Below, in pieces: positions 26,873 through 37,571 of a stretch of 64,000 bases of DNA. This DNA is from Haloplasma contractile SSD-17B. GTDB taxonomy: Bacteria > Bacillota_I > Bacilli_A > Haloplasmatales > Haloplasmataceae. Where the stretch lies: positions 62,001-126,000 of the forward strand of contig NZ_AFNU02000009.1 of the NCBI RefSeq assembly GCF_000215935.2, given 5' to 3'. Numbering within the stretch: the stretch's first letter is position 1; each line of letters opens with the position of its first letter. The translations under genes were made by a program, and so were the position numbers. The notes beneath the pieces are model-generated. The model saw only the letters and a program-made list of their open reading frames with translations. It made no database searches and was not told the DNA's origin.

Positions 26873-27790
26873 CTATTTCGATACTTTTATTCTTGGATCA
26901 ATCAATGAGTAGATGATGTCAACAAGCAATACCATAAAGATGTAAAATGATGCATAAAAGATCGTTACTCCCATTGTAAGTGTGTAGTCACGATTACTAA
27001 CGGAATCCGTGAAGAAACGTCCAATCCCATTAATAACAAATATTTTTTCAACTACAAAAGAACCTGTTAATAATGCAGCAATCATAGGTCCTGTATAGGT
27101 TACAACTGGAATTAATGAATTTTTTAGTGCATGTTTGAATACGACTTTACGTTTTGATAATCCATTTGCCCGTGCCGTTCGAATATAGTCTTGACCAACT
27201 ACTTCAAGCATACTAGAGCGTGTCAGCCTCGTAATAAATGCGAGTGAATATCCTGATAATGCAATAACTGGACCTACATAAGCGATTGGTTCATCTAATC
27301 CACCTACAGGAATCCACTCAACATATTGCGCCATTAATATAAACAAGGATCCTATAACAAAACTTGGAATAGTTATTCCTAACGTAGCAAGAAACATGGA
27401 GCCGTAATCAACTGCGGTATTGGCCCTTAATGCAGAAATAATTCCTAAAGGTATGCCTATTACTGTAATTACTACAGCTGCTAGCAACCCAATCTTTGCG
27501 GTATATTGTATCCCATCTGCTAATAATTGATTAACAGAGTAAGCAGGGTCTTTCAACGATACTCCAAGATCCCCTCTTACTAAATTACCCAGATATTTAA
27601 AGTATTGTATATACACTGGATCATCCAGTCCATACTGCGCTTCCAGTTTTGCCTCTGTTTTTGGCGGTAATGGTTTCTCCTTCGAAAAAGGTCCTCCTGG
27701 GACAGTTCGTAACATAAAGAATACGATTGTTATAATTATAAATAAAGTAAGAATAGAATATAAAAATCGTTTTAAATAATAGCTACCCAT
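26873..27790 (-). CDS. oppB: Oligopeptide ABC transporter permease OppB
   Basis: 305 residues, six helices, N-terminal LKRFLYSILTLF and the cytoplasmic EAA loop (DYIRTARANGLSKRKVVFKHALKNS) typical of OppB/DppB. First gene of oppBCDFA, 13 bases before oppC. Length is typical. No clear promoter could be fixed; a TATACT about 110-130 bases upstream is possible. Confidence 0.93.
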   Translation of the reverse strand: MGSYYLKRFLYSILTLFIIITIVFFMLRTVPGGPFSKEKPLPPKTEAKLEAQYGLDDPVYIQYFKYLGNLVRGDLGVSLKDPAYSVNQLLADGIQYTAKIGLLAAVVITVIGIPLGIISALRANTAVDYGSMFLATLGITIPSFVIGSLFILMAQYVEWIPVGGLDEPIAYVGPVIALSGYSLAFITRLTRSSMLEVVGQDYIRTARANGLSKRKVVFKHALKNSLIPVVTYTGPMIAALLTGSFVVEKIFVINGIGRFFTDSVSNRDYTLTMGVTIFYASFYIFMVLLVDIIYSLIDPRIKVSK

Positions 27791-28248
27791 AACTCACTTC
27801 TTCCCTTCTAAACTCATTTTAATAACTTAAATCCACGTTATAATTACCTTCTATAATTTATTTTAAGAATTTATAGATCCCTCCTTTTTTTTACAGTTAA
27901 AGTTAGTTTTAATATTTAGTATACTTTAATAGATAACTAAAAAATGTAATTATTTGTAAAATTATATAAATGAATTCTTTAACAAAATAAATCCTTGATT
28001 ATTAGACAAGGATAAATTCTATAAAATGTTATTATTATATATATACTCACTGATTTCTAATTTATTACATTTTATTACTTAGGTCTTATTTATCATATTA
28101 TATTTTATATGAATGTTTTATTCCTCTCTCTATTTATTTTATATTAAATACGAGTGAGGTTATATGTCGTTATCAGTTAAATTATCAACTATATACAAAG
28201 TTGTTTTGGTTTAATATTTGTTCCCATGGTGAAATTGCAAATTAAAGT
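27791..28248. other. Spacer upstream of oppB
   Basis: AT-rich DNA with stops in all frames. It presumably contains the opp promoter. I see no conserved RNA or second gene. Confidence 0.4.
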
Positions 28249-28284
28249 AAAAGGCCTAAGATTCGTTATTCGAATCTTAGGCCT
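28249..28284 (-). terminator. Terminator of the metallopeptidase gene
   Basis: A perfect 14-bp stem (28252-28265 with 28271-28284), 5-base loop, followed on the minus strand by TTTTACTTT. Confidence 0.8.
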
Positions 28285-28403
28285 ACTTAAGTATTTCTCT
28301 GTTATTTACGATTAACAGGTTGTTAGAAAATATGTGGCGATAGATATGGGCTAAACCACATTTTTAAGAAAATCGGTAATATAAATGAACGTGTTAATTA
28401 ATT

Positions 28404-29621
28404 TTAATTTTTCTGATCGAGTATATGCTCTTGACCTTTAGTTGTATAGAAATAATCTTCAATAATATCGCTTATATTATACTCATCAAATAACTTTATA
28501 AATGAATTAAAGTTTATCTCTTTATTTTTATATTCATTTAACATATTTTTTAAAACTTGATCAAGGTTAGACATACCGATACGATCTTCGATTGCCTTTA
28601 ATGCTAAAGCACCGTAGTAATAAGATAAATCACCATACTCGTGCTTACCGAAGTCGACTAAGGGAACTAGTAGTAGTTTATGTTTTTCAATCAATGTCTT
28701 AAACATATTTCTATAACTTTCATATGTTTTAATACTACCCTTTTGTTCGTATTGATTATAGAGTCTTGCTGTAAGATACTGAGTGATTCCCTCATCAAAA
28801 AACCTACTTCTTTGTGTAGTCGGATTAACCAATGGATTCCATCCTATGTGTATAAGTTCATGAATAATAGAACGTATATCAGATAGTGTATCCACTGCCA
28901 TAAAAATTGTGTGGCCATCTACAAAGCTCCCTAGTTGTGGTGGAATGCAAATAATCGTTAAGTCATTAATTTCAACATGTCCATAATGGTTACTCATATA
29001 CGTAATAGTATCCTCAACTATTGTAATCATATCGTAATTTAATTCAAAGTCAGTAAGTATATTAAAGACACCATTTAAAAAGTGTATAGATTGATACTTA
29101 CCGATCACAAAATTTAGAAAAGAGCCTCTAAAAGTAAATTCCTTCCGATTATTTTTTATATGTTCACTTTCTAGATGTAAGTTTGACAGAACATCTAAAT
29201 TTGAGTCACATGTAATCGTTATTTTTGAATCCTTATTAAATCCTGTGTGTACATATTCCAAAAAGCTGTCTTCTAAACTACTAACAAAATACGGAACACA
29301 TAACGTTTCAAACCTAAGCAATGCAAAGTCACTAGACGTCTTTTCTCTTACGTATGGCCAAAGACCGGAAGTTCCATCTAATAAACCGTAGTATTTTACC
29401 TCAAAACTAGTTATGTCTTCTAAATTAATGTCAACAGTAACTATTTTATATGAAGAACCCTCACTGCTTATAGTAGTTTTAAAGTCAAAGTTTAAACCAT
29501 TGATTACTACGTCACTAATTTCAAATGATTTATTAATTATAAATCCGTTGTACCTTATTTCCTCTTTGTTGACTCGTATATGTCCATGTATCTTATTTTG
29601 GTAGTCAATAATCAAATTCAC
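28404..29621 (-). CDS. M1-like gluzincin metallopeptidase
   Basis: 405 residues without a signal peptide. HELIH at 254-258 and a Glu at 277 in FFDEGITQYL give the HExxH-18x-E zinc site of gluzincins, as in M1 aminopeptidases, with a beta-rich N-terminal half. The GxMEN motif of classical M1 aminopeptidases is absent, so it is a divergent member (M1/M61-like) and the substrate is unknown. The start is a GTG at 29621 with GAGAGG 9 bases upstream. It lies between two terminators, so it is monocistronic. Confidence 0.75.
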   Translation of the reverse strand: MNLIIDYQNKIHGHIRVNKEEIRYNGFIINKSFEISDVVINGLNFDFKTTISSEGSSYKIVTVDINLEDITSFEVKYYGLLDGTSGLWPYVREKTSSDFALLRFETLCVPYFVSSLEDSFLEYVHTGFNKDSKITITCDSNLDVLSNLHLESEHIKNNRKEFTFRGSFLNFVIGKYQSIHFLNGVFNILTDFELNYDMITIVEDTITYMSNHYGHVEINDLTIICIPPQLGSFVDGHTIFMAVDTLSDIRSIIHELIHIGWNPLVNPTTQRSRFFDEGITQYLTARLYNQYEQKGSIKTYESYRNMFKTLIEKHKLLLVPLVDFGKHEYGDLSYYYGALALKAIEDRIGMSNLDQVLKNMLNEYKNKEINFNSFIKLFDEYNISDIIEDYFYTTKGQEHILDQKN

Positions 29622-29733
29622 CTTTACTCACCTCTCTGACCGTTATCCATCTCTCCCTTTGTCAATAGATAAACTGTTATAAAATAGTTTATTCCTCAAC
29701 TAACTTAAATTATGATACCCTCATAGTTTCTGT

Positions 29734-29771
29734 AAAAAAAATCCTATAGTACCATTATATACCATAGGATT
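29734..29771 (-). terminator. Terminator of the guanylate-kinase-like gene
   Basis: AATCCTAT and ATAGGATT form the base of a stem (about 29740-29771) with eight T residues following on the minus strand. Confidence 0.75.
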
Positions 29772-29882
29772 ACGAATATCTATATGGAGTTATTGAAAAT
29801 TTCTTTGCTATATATGGATTATTTCATAAGTTTTATAAGAGGCGCGACGGATATTTTTATTGTGTTTTAAGCTCATTGTAGA

Positions 29883-30428
29883 TTAATTGTTTAAAGATTC
29901 CATATATGCTTGATAATTATTATGAATTCGGTTTGCTAATTCTTCGAGTGCTTCACCTTCGTTTTTGACATATAAATTAATACGTTTTATCTGTTCTGGT
30001 CGAAAAACATGTTGATCGAGTTTCATTCTATTTTCGATTGTTTGAAGCTGATCTCCACGTTTAATCATTCGTGATTTTCTCAGTTTTTCATTCGTTTCAA
30101 CATAGACTATAAATACATTTATACTTAATTTTTTAATTAATGAATTTGCACCCGTAGGATCAACAATCACCACTCCATTCATGACAACATCTTTTTTCTG
30201 TATTCCATATAGATTTTCTTGATATTGTGTCACTTCAACAAATTCTCCTTGGGACTCTATATTCAAAAAAGTCTCCTTACTGACAAAATGGTAATCAATG
30301 TCTTGCTTTTCGTCATCTCTCATCATTCGCGTTGTCGTAGTAATACATTTATTATAGCTATAGATTTTATATAAAAGTTTAGCTAATTCTGTTTTACCAC
30401 TTGCACTTGCTCCTACAAATACAATCAT
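29883..30428 (-). CDS. Guanylate-kinase-like P-loop protein
   Basis: 181 residues starting MIVFVGASASGKTELAKLL, a P-loop, followed by TTTTRMMRDDEKQDIDYHFVS, which matches the GMP-binding TTR.PR..E.dG.dYhFvs region of guanylate kinases. VVIVDPTGANSL and RMIKRGD (lid) follow. It is shorter and more divergent than canonical Gmk (no PRPGE), so it may be a second nucleotide kinase with changed specificity. The ribosome-binding site (AAGAAGTG) is weak. It stands alone between terminators. Confidence 0.7.
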   Translation of the reverse strand: MIVFVGASASGKTELAKLLYKIYSYNKCITTTTRMMRDDEKQDIDYHFVSKETFLNIESQGEFVEVTQYQENLYGIQKKDVVMNGVVIVDPTGANSLIKKLSINVFIVYVETNEKLRKSRMIKRGDQLQTIENRMKLDQHVFRPEQIKRINLYVKNEGEALEELANRIHNNYQAYMESLNN

Positions 30429-30623
30429 CCAATCACTTCTTTCGCCAAATTATAACATATTATAGTCTATTTTACTTTTATTTACAAGTCAAATCGGTTA
30501 CTGAATGGAATGTTTAAGAAATATCTTTTTTTGAAGTTAATACTTAGAAATAGATCCAATGCCATGAGAATATTAAGTCTTATGACGTTTCTAAATACAT
30601 TGGATATTGTCATCTGGTTTTAT
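30429..30623. other. Spacer before the aromatic operon terminator
   Basis: AT-rich with no reading frame or structure I recognise; part of a 448-base gap between the kinase-like gene and aroB. Confidence 0.4.
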
Positions 30624-30655
30624 TTAAAAAAAACTGACGATCAAACCGCCAGTTT
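30624..30655 (-). terminator. Terminator downstream of aroB
   Basis: AAACTGGCG and CGTCAGTTT (one wobble) pair around a 7-base loop, with eight T residues following on the minus strand. It lies about 220 bases after aroB. Confidence 0.65.
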
Positions 30656-30876
30656 AATTGAAAAATTAATTATTTATTAATGAAAAATGTATTCATTCAT
30701 ATCAATTGAGATTACAAACTGCCAAAGATTATCCATTTATGAAGTACTGAATGAATAATTACTTCGTTAGATTATCATTATGTTGTTTTCATTAATAGAT
30801 AAGCGCTACTACCTATTATCATAATTATCAGATTCTAAGCCATTACATCACCTATATATTACATCATATAGTTTCA

Positions 30877-31956
30877 CTATTTTAAAGAGTTTAACAAATA
30901 TTCTTCACTCCAGTTTTCTATAATGTTCACTTCACCTATTGAGGAAGGGAGGATCATTTTAACTTTATCATGCACCTTTTTTTTATCACGTTTAATAGCC
31001 TTTATTAAATTATTTGAATCAATCGCACTTGGAATAGATGTAGGTAACCCTATTTTTTCAAGAATTTCTACTAACCTGTTGACAGGATTGATACTGATCA
31101 TGCCCATTTTATAGGCGAGTTTGCTTTCTATTACCATTCCAATCGATACCGCTTCACCATGCCTATAATACTTATATTCGGTTAATGCTTCTAACGCGTG
31201 ACCAATCGTATGGCCAAAATTTAAAATGGCTCTTATGTTCTCTTCTTTTTCATCTTCTATAACAACTTTTCCTTTTATAGCACAAGACCAGCTGATAAGT
31301 TTGATAATAGAATCTGTGTTCAAGTGTTGAATAGAGTCCAAATTAGTATTTATCCAATTGAAATAATCGTTATCTAAAATCATTCCATGCTTTATAACTT
31401 CTGCCATGCCTGATTTGAATTCCTCTTTTGGTAACGTGAACAAGGTTTTTATGTCTATTAACACAAATTTGGGTTGAATGAACGTTCCAATTAAATTTTT
31501 TCCTTTAGAATGATTAATAGCAGATTTACCTCCAATACTACTATCAACTTGAGATAGCAGGGTGGTAGGGATTTGTACGAATGGAATGCCTCTAAAATAA
31601 GTAGCGGCAATGAACCCAGCTAAATCCCCAATAACTCCACCACCTAGACTAATAATAACAGAGTGTCGATCCATTTCATGCTCTATTAATAAATCATATA
31701 TGCTATAGGCTACTTCAAACGATTTATATTTTTCTCCATCTTCAATAACACCTTTTGCTGGGTTCAAGCCTTCATTAAATAGAATGTTATAGAGTTCATG
31801 TCCGTATAAACAATCAACCGTTGTGTTAGTAATAATAAATGTACGTACAGCTTTTGGAATATGTTTTTTTATATACCGGCCTATGTTTATAAGCGAATGA
31901 CCAATATAGATTGGATAACTTCTCTCATTTAAATTGATTCTATAAATCTCTGCCAA
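30877..31956 (-). CDS. aroB: 3-Dehydroquinate synthase
   Basis: 359 residues with the NAD+ site GGGVIGDLAGFIAATY, RGIPFVQIPTTLLSQVDSSIGGK and the metal ligands in FGHTIGHALE and RHGEAVSIGM. It converts DAHP to 3-dehydroquinate, step two of the shikimate pathway. The start is a TTG at 31956 with AGGA 9 bases upstream; the stop of aroC is 12 bases before it. Last gene of the aromatic run. Confidence 0.95.
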   Translation of the reverse strand: MAEIYRINLNERSYPIYIGHSLINIGRYIKKHIPKAVRTFIITNTTVDCLYGHELYNILFNEGLNPAKGVIEDGEKYKSFEVAYSIYDLLIEHEMDRHSVIISLGGGVIGDLAGFIAATYFRGIPFVQIPTTLLSQVDSSIGGKSAINHSKGKNLIGTFIQPKFVLIDIKTLFTLPKEEFKSGMAEVIKHGMILDNDYFNWINTNLDSIQHLNTDSIIKLISWSCAIKGKVVIEDEKEENIRAILNFGHTIGHALEALTEYKYYRHGEAVSIGMVIESKLAYKMGMISINPVNRLVEILEKIGLPTSIPSAIDSNNLIKAIKRDKKKVHDKVKMILPSSIGEVNIIENWSEEYLLNSLK

Positions 31957-31967
31957 ATTAACACATC

Positions 31968-33155
31968 CTAATATTTTTTTACAAACTCACTATAACTTCT
32001 ATAATTTTGTTTCATTTCAGCTATACTATCTCCGCCAAATTTTTTTGAAAATGCCTCAGCAATTGTTATTGATGCAACTGCTTCTGTGATGATACTACAT
32101 GCAGGTACTGCACAAGAATCAGATCTTTCCTTACTAGCTGTCTTATTTTCTTTTGTTACGACATCCACTGTACGAAGTGGTTTCATCAGAGTAGGTATTG
32201 GTTTCATAGCAACTCGAATAATCAATGGTTCACCAGTTGTCATACCACCTTCTAATCCACCTGAATGATTAGATGAGCGATGAAAGCTTGCTTCTTCATT
32301 ATGTTTATTAAATAAAATTTCATCATGCACTTTAGATCCAGGTAACTCTGTGGCTTCAAAACCCAAGCCAATTTCAACACCCTTTACCGCCTGAATACTC
32401 ATTAAAGCTTTTGCTAAGTCACCATCTAGCTTTTCGTCCCACTGTACAAAACTTCCTAAACCAATTGGTAGTCCCGTTATTATTAATTCAATAATCCCAC
32501 CAACAGTATCACCATTTCTTCTACTTGTATCGATTAAGTACTTCATCTCAGTTTCTTTTTTTGAATCCCCACACCGTAAAGAGGACTTTTCGACTTTTTT
32601 AAAATATTCTGAAGTTTGATCTATTTCGGGTAGTTCGTACCATTTTTTAGACTTAATTCTACCAATCCCTACAACATGACTATATACTTCTACGTTGAAT
32701 TCACTTAAAAATTGTTTGGAAATAGCACCTACCGCTGTTCTTATAGCCGTTTCTCTTGCACTTGAACGTTCTAATATATTTCTTAAATCATATGTATTAT
32801 ACTTTATTCCTCCAACTAAATCAGCATGCCCAGGTCTAGGATTTGTTAGTACACGGTCAATAAAACTAGCATCTTCCTCATTGACGCTCATTGTCTTACT
32901 CCAATTTTTCCAGTCTTTGTTTTCTATTAACAATGCAATAGGACCACCCAAAGTGATACCATGCCGAATACCCGACGTTATTTTGACACGATCCTTTTCA
33001 ATTGCCATACGACCACCACGACCATAACCACTTTGTCTCCGCTTTAACTCAACATTAATCATCGTCTGATCTATTTTTAGTCCTGAAGGGACACTTTTTA
33101 TAATAGCCGTTAACATTTCTCCATGCGATTCGCCTGCTGTTAAATAGCTAAACAT
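31968..33155 (-). CDS. aroC: Chorismate synthase
   Basis: 395 residues: the N-terminal [35 protein letters not shown] and RSSARETA are all chorismate-synthase signatures binding FMN and EPSP. It makes chorismate from EPSP. GGAGGG precedes the ATG; the start overlaps the end of tyrA by 16 bases, showing coupling. Length is standard. Confidence 0.96.
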   Translation of the reverse strand: MFSYLTAGESHGEMLTAIIKSVPSGLKIDQTMINVELKRRQSGYGRGGRMAIEKDRVKITSGIRHGITLGGPIALLIENKDWKNWSKTMSVNEEDASFIDRVLTNPRPGHADLVGGIKYNTYDLRNILERSSARETAIRTAVGAISKQFLSEFNVEVYSHVVGIGRIKSKKWYELPEIDQTSEYFKKVEKSSLRCGDSKKETEMKYLIDTSRRNGDTVGGIIELIITGLPIGLGSFVQWDEKLDGDLAKALMSIQAVKGVEIGLGFEATELPGSKVHDEILFNKHNEEASFHRSSNHSGGLEGGMTTGEPLIIRVAMKPIPTLMKPLRTVDVVTKENKTASKERSDSCAVPACSIITEAVASITIAEAFSKKFGGDSIAEMKQNYRSYSEFVKKY

Positions 33156-34039
33156 TTGTTTACCCTCCTTTCATTTTCCTTTATACTACATTTACTTTTA
33201 AATACCTTAGCTTCTAATAAATAGTTATAAAGTGGTTGATAATCATTGTTTGCTAATAATTCTTTTAAAGATTCCATCTCTCGAATGAAAGCGTCTAACA
33301 CCTGACTTAACCTACGGTTATTGAGATAAATATCTGTCCATAAGTTAGGATCACTTTCTGCAATTCGAGTTGTATCCTTAAACCCACCCCCCGATAAATT
33401 CATAATGTCTTTCGGGTTGACAGTATTGTGACTGATTGTATTAATTATTGCTGTTGAAATTAGATGTGGTAAGTGACTGATATAGCCTACTTTAAGATCA
33501 TGATCTTCTCCATTCATAATAATTGGTCTTACCTTTAATAGTTTAAGCCACTGTATAAAGTCAGAACTATCATCTAGAAATATGTTGTTTGGAACCAGTA
33601 AAAATGGGGCATTCTCAAATAAGTTAGAAGAACTATGTACAAATCCTGACTTCTCTGAACCAGCCATGGGGTGACCACCTATAAATACTACGTCATTCCT
33701 ATTCTGTAAAAGAATCTCTGCTTCTTTACAAATTCTTTCTTTTACACTACAAGCATCTAGTATCCATGCGCCTTTTTTAGCATTTTTAAATACATCAACT
33801 AATACAGTATTCATTTTACCTACTGGCACTGAAATTACAATTAAATCCGCATCCCTAATTCCTTGAACTAGTTCGTTATATCCCTCATCAATGCAATTAT
33901 CTTTCTTAGCACAGTCTAAAGTCTCTGAACATAAATCAAGCCCCACAATTGTTTCACACATGTCATATTTCCGTAATGCTTTTGCTAAAGATCCACCTAT
34001 CAATCCTAATCCTATTATTGCTGTTTTACGAAACATCAT
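33140..34039 (-). CDS. tyrA: Prephenate dehydrogenase
   Basis: About 299 residues. The N-terminus [22 protein letters not shown] is the NAD-binding motif of Tyr[13 protein letters not shown] and ISHLPHLIS are typical of the prephenate site. It gives 4-hydroxyphenylpyruvate on the tyrosine branch. There is no C-terminal ACT domain, so it may lack tyrosine feedback inhibition. The start at 34039 has AGGTG 6 bases upstream and overlaps the end of the DAHP synthase gene by 14 bases. Confidence 0.93.
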   Translation of the reverse strand: MMFRKTAIIGLGLIGGSLAKALRKYDMCETIVGLDLCSETLDCAKKDNCIDEGYNELVQGIRDADLIVISVPVGKMNTVLVDVFKNAKKGAWILDACSVKERICKEAEILLQNRNDVVFIGGHPMAGSEKSGFVHSSSNLFENAPFLLVPNNIFLDDSSDFIQWLKLLKVRPIIMNGEDHDLKVGYISHLPHLISTAIINTISHNTVNPKDIMNLSGGGFKDTTRIAESDPNLWTDIYLNNRRLSQVLDAFIREMESLKELLANNDYQPLYNYLLEAKVFKSKCSIKENERRVNKCLAI

Positions 34040-35069
34040 CCGAGTCACCTGCAATGTTACGGCCGATAGCATTAGCAACAAGTCTAGATTCGTTCATTAA
34101 ATCATTAAAATTATTAAACTTTAATGACTGTGGTCCGTCTGAAACAGCATCTAAAGGATTTGGATGCACCTCTATAATTAAACCATCAGCCCCTGAAGCG
34201 ATTGCAGCCTTTGTCATCGGTTTTACAAGATTCCATTTTCCTGTAGCGTGACTGGGGTCAATGATGATTGGAAGATGACTTATTTCTTTTATAACTGGGA
34301 CAATACTTAAATCCAGTGTATTCCTTGTTGCATCCTCAAACGTTCTTATTCCTCTTTCACATAGGATTACCTGATGATTTCCCTCAGACATAATATATTC
34401 AGCTGCCATTAATAATTCTTTCACTGTAGCTGACATCCCTCTCTTTAATAGAACTGGCTTCTGTAACTTTCCTACGGCTTTTAATAGCGTGAAATTCTGC
34501 ATATTTCTAGCACCAATCTGGATTATATCTGAGTATTCATTAACAATTTTTATATGTTGTAAATCCATTAACTCGGTCACTATTTTCAGACCGGTTTTCT
34601 CTCTTGCTTTTGCTAATAGTTTAAGTCCATCCTCACCTAATCCCTGGAAACTATAGGGTGAAGTTCGTGGTTTGAAAGCGCCTCCCCTTAAAATCTTTGC
34701 TCCAGCTCGTTTAACAGCCTCGGCTGTTTCTATGATTTGCTGTTCATTTTCGACCGCACATGGTCCTGCCATGACGATAATTTCGTTGCCCCCTATACAT
34801 AAATCACCAATTTTAATAACTGTATCTTCTTGTTTAAATTCTCGACTCGCCAGTTTATATGGATTTACGATGGCAACAACCTTTTCGACTCCATCCATCA
34901 CTTCAATCGTTTCCATGATCATCTCTTTTTCTTTAGGATCTCCTACCCCACCAATTATTGTTCTCGTTGTGCCTTGAGATAAGTGAATATCTAAATCAAA
35001 ACTCCTTAATTTATTAATAACCTTTTCTATTTGTTCATTTGTACTACTCGCTTTCATTACAACCACCAT
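34026..35069 (-). CDS. aroF: 3-Deoxy-7-phosphoheptulonate (DAHP) synthase, type I-beta
   Basis: About 347 residues: a ferredoxin-like N-terminal domain (about 1-75) joined to the TIM-barrel with [25 protein letters not shown] and IDPSHATGK. This is the AroF/AroG-beta type common in Bacillota, which condenses PEP and erythrose 4-phosphate. The N-terminal domain is the likely site of feedback control. The ATG at 35069 follows GGGAG by 8 bases and overlaps the hisC end by 26 bases. Confidence 0.94.
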   Translation of the reverse strand: MVVVMKASSTNEQIEKVINKLRSFDLDIHLSQGTTRTIIGGVGDPKEKEMIMETIEVMDGVEKVVAIVNPYKLASREFKQEDTVIKIGDLCIGGNEIIVMAGPCAVENEQQIIETAEAVKRAGAKILRGGAFKPRTSPYSFQGLGEDGLKLLAKAREKTGLKIVTELMDLQHIKIVNEYSDIIQIGARNMQNFTLLKAVGKLQKPVLLKRGMSATVKELLMAAEYIMSEGNHQVILCERGIRTFEDATRNTLDLSIVPVIKEISHLPIIIDPSHATGKWNLVKPMTKAAIASGADGLIIEVHPNPLDAVSDGPQSLKFNNFNDLMNESRLVANAIGRNIAGDSDDVS

Positions 35070-36171
35070 CTTCAACACTCCCTTTAATTTGTTTTAAAAT
35101 TGATATAAATTTTTCATTATCATCCATTTTTCCAATTGTCACTCTAATCCAATTAGGCATGCCTAATTTATTGCCTGAACGGATAATAATTCCATTAGCT
35201 AACATCCTCTTATAAACACTATCTGAATCGATATCTAACTGAATCATTATGAAGTTACCTTCTGTAGGGATATAACTAAACCCATATTCTTCTAATTGTT
35301 TATACAAATAATGTTTACCTAGTTCGTTTAATTCTTTGCTTCTCTTAACGTGATTTTGATCGGACAATGCTGCTTCAGCTCCCTTTTGAGCCAAAGCATT
35401 TACATTAAAAGGACCTCTTACACGATCTAACATAGCAATTAAGGCCTTGTTTGCAATTCCATATCCCACTCGTAAGCTTGCCAAACCGTATATTTTAGAA
35501 AATGTTCGAAGTAATAAAACGTTATCTTTTTGTATGACATGATTTATACTATATAACTGATCAAGATTCGTAACATATTCATAATATGCTCCATCAATTA
35601 CAATTAATATATGTGATGGTACTCGCTCAATAAATTTACTAAGATCCTCATTATTTACAAGTGTTCCTGTGGGGTTATTGGGACTACATATAAATATTAC
35701 TTTTGTTTTATCTGTAATCTTTTGTATCATTTGATCTAAATCGTGATTATATTGATCATTAAGTGAAACTTTAACACTTTTTCCTTCTGATTTCTTAACA
35801 GTAAGATCATATTTTATAAATGAAGGATTAGCCATGATGACTTCATCACCTGGTTGAACCATCATCTGAATAGCAAAATCAATAATCTCATCTGATCCAT
35901 TTCCTACAATGATTTGATCATAATCAATATTGTGAAATTTACTTAATGTTTGTTTTAATAGTGTACAACTCCCATCAGGATACACATGGAGATTAGTCAA
36001 TGAATCATACAATACCTTAGAAATAGTTTTTGAACTACCAAATGGATTTTCGTTTGATGATAATTTAATAAAGTCAACTTTTAACTCTTCCATTGATAAT
36101 TCACTCGGCTTACCTGACTGATACAATGGTAAATATTTTATATCTTGCTTAATATAATCGATAATTTTCAT
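35044..36171 (-). CDS. hisC: HisC-type aminotransferase, probably aromatic
   Basis: About 375 residues of the class I/II aminotransferase fold: [11 protein letters not shown] at the N-terminus, NPNNPTG-type substrate motif (CSPNNPTGT) and the PLP Lys in [15 protein letters not shown]. It belongs to the histidinol-phosphate aminotransferase family. No histidine gene is nearby, so in this operon it probably transaminates the aromatic 2-oxoacids. Start is uncertain: an ATG at 36171 is 12 bases from AAAGGAG, a TTG at 36180 only 3. Confidence 0.88.
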   Translation of the reverse strand: MKIIDYIKQDIKYLPLYQSGKPSELSMEELKVDFIKLSSNENPFGSSKTISKVLYDSLTNLHVYPDGSCTLLKQTLSKFHNIDYDQIIVGNGSDEIIDFAIQMMVQPGDEVIMANPSFIKYDLTVKKSEGKSVKVSLNDQYNHDLDQMIQKITDKTKVIFICSPNNPTGTLVNNEDLSKFIERVPSHILIVIDGAYYEYVTNLDQLYSINHVIQKDNVLLLRTFSKIYGLASLRVGYGIANKALIAMLDRVRGPFNVNALAQKGAEAALSDQNHVKRSKELNELGKHYLYKQLEEYGFSYIPTEGNFIMIQLDIDSDSVYKRMLANGIIIRSGNKLGMPNWIRVTIGKMDDNEKFISILKQIKGSVEDGGCNESE

Positions 36172-36221
36172 TTTGTACAAACACTCCTTTTCTACCGTAT
36201 TACCGTACTACATGTACAAAA

Positions 36222-37517
36222 CTAGTATTGAATAATTGAACTTAAGATTTGATTAAATTCTGGGAATGATGTCTTTATACATTCTAAGTCATCTATAACA
36301 ACATCTTCACTAGAAATTAAATTTGCGATTCTTAGAGTCATCGCAATCCGATGATCACCATGACTTGATACATTCACACCCCCTTTAAGATTACAAGGAC
36401 CTGATATCACCATTCCATCCGGCAATTCTTCAATATCAGCACCTAGTTTTCCTAATTCTTGTACAATTGTCTTTATGCGATCACTTTCCTTTACACGTAA
36501 TTCAGCTGCATTCCTTATAATAGTTGTTCCTTCTGCTTGACTAGCAATTAGTGCGACTATTGGTAGTTCATCAATCAACCTTGGAATTAAATCCCCTTCA
36601 ATAACCGTACTCTTTAGGTTTTGATACTTAATTGTTAAATCTGCAACTTTTTCATATTCAGCGTTACGAATGTGATCAAATTCAATTGTTCCTCCCATCT
36701 TATTTATAACGTCTATGATTCCGGAGCGCGTATCATTAATCCCTACATTTTTTATCTTAATTTCACTATTAGGAATTAATAATGCCGCTGCAATGAAAAA
36801 AGAGGCTGATGATATGTCACCTGGAATTACAATGTTTTGCGCGTGAAGGTTCTTTTTACCACCTGGTAAACTAATTGTATTTACGTCATCAACCAGATTG
36901 ACACCAAACTTTTTCAGCATTATTTCCGTATGATTGCGTGATTGTTTAGGCTGAATTATTTTTATTTCCTCCTCCACATTTAGACCAGCTAGTAATAATG
37001 CTGACTTTACTTGTGCACTTGCTACCGGAAGCGAATAATTAATTCCTTTTAGTACCTTTCCCTTTATACTAATAGGTGCCAACTGTTTATTACGGCACCA
37101 AATATTAGCTCCCATTTCTTGTAAAGGTTCAATGACTCTCTTCATCGGCCTATTACTTAATGACTCATCTCCATAGAGAACCGAATAGAAGTCAAGCGAT
37201 GCTAATAACCCCGTTAATAGTCGCATCGTTGTACCTGAGTTCCCACAATTAATGAGCTTTTTTGGCTCTTTTAAACCATTAACTCCAACACCTTCTATTA
37301 AGTATGTGTCTTTATCATGTTCTTTTTGGATATTTACCCCCATCAATTGAAATGCATTAACAGTATTTAAACAGTCTTGACTTTCTAACAATCCTCTAAC
37401 ACGTGTGGTTCCATTCGCTAATGAACCAAAAATAATTGACCGATGAGAAATCGATTTGTCACCAGGTACATTTAGTTCACCTTTTAATTGGATTCCATTA
37501 CCTTTTTTAACTACCAT
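36222..37517 (-). CDS. aroA: EPSP synthase (3-phosphoshikimate 1-carboxyvinyltransferase)
   Basis: 431 residues: GDKSISHRSIIFGSLA, NCGNSGTTMRLL, VASAQVKSALLLAG, KESDRI and HGDHRIAM are EPSP-synthase motifs. It joins PEP to shikimate-3-phosphate. Alanine is not at the glycine of the inhibitor-sensitive loop (GNSGT), so the loop is the ordinary type. AAGGAG lies 8 bases before the ATG. It heads the aroA-hisC-aroF-tyrA-aroC-aroB run, which follows a terminator-like hairpin at 37542. Confidence 0.95.
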   Translation of the reverse strand: MVVKKGNGIQLKGELNVPGDKSISHRSIIFGSLANGTTRVRGLLESQDCLNTVNAFQLMGVNIQKEHDKDTYLIEGVGVNGLKEPKKLINCGNSGTTMRLLTGLLASLDFYSVLYGDESLSNRPMKRVIEPLQEMGANIWCRNKQLAPISIKGKVLKGINYSLPVASAQVKSALLLAGLNVEEEIKIIQPKQSRNHTEIMLKKFGVNLVDDVNTISLPGGKKNLHAQNIVIPGDISSASFFIAAALLIPNSEIKIKNVGINDTRSGIIDVINKMGGTIEFDHIRNAEYEKVADLTIKYQNLKSTVIEGDLIPRLIDELPIVALIASQAEGTTIIRNAAELRVKESDRIKTIVQELGKLGADIEELPDGMVISGPCNLKGGVNVSSHGDHRIAMTLRIANLISSEDVVIDDLECIKTSFPEFNQILSSIIQY

Positions 37518-37541
37518 TCTACCAACTCCTTAAAATTATAT

Positions 37542-37571
37542 AAAAAAAAAGCACTTCCGCTAAGAAGTGCT
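37542..37571 (-). terminator. Terminator or attenuator before aroA
   Basis: AGCACTTC (37550-37557) and GAAGTGCT (37564-37571) form a tight stem, followed on the minus strand by nine T residues. It stands between aroE and aroA, only about 25 bases before the aroA start codon, so it either ends the upstream transcript or attenuates aroA. Confidence 0.75.

Noticed and set aside
30786-30804. The 18-base word GTTTTCATTAATAGATAA also occurs near 39431, with a looser version near 54494, suggesting a dispersed repeat.
   Set aside because: The flanks do not align, and an 18-base AT-rich match in 64 kb is close to chance expectation.
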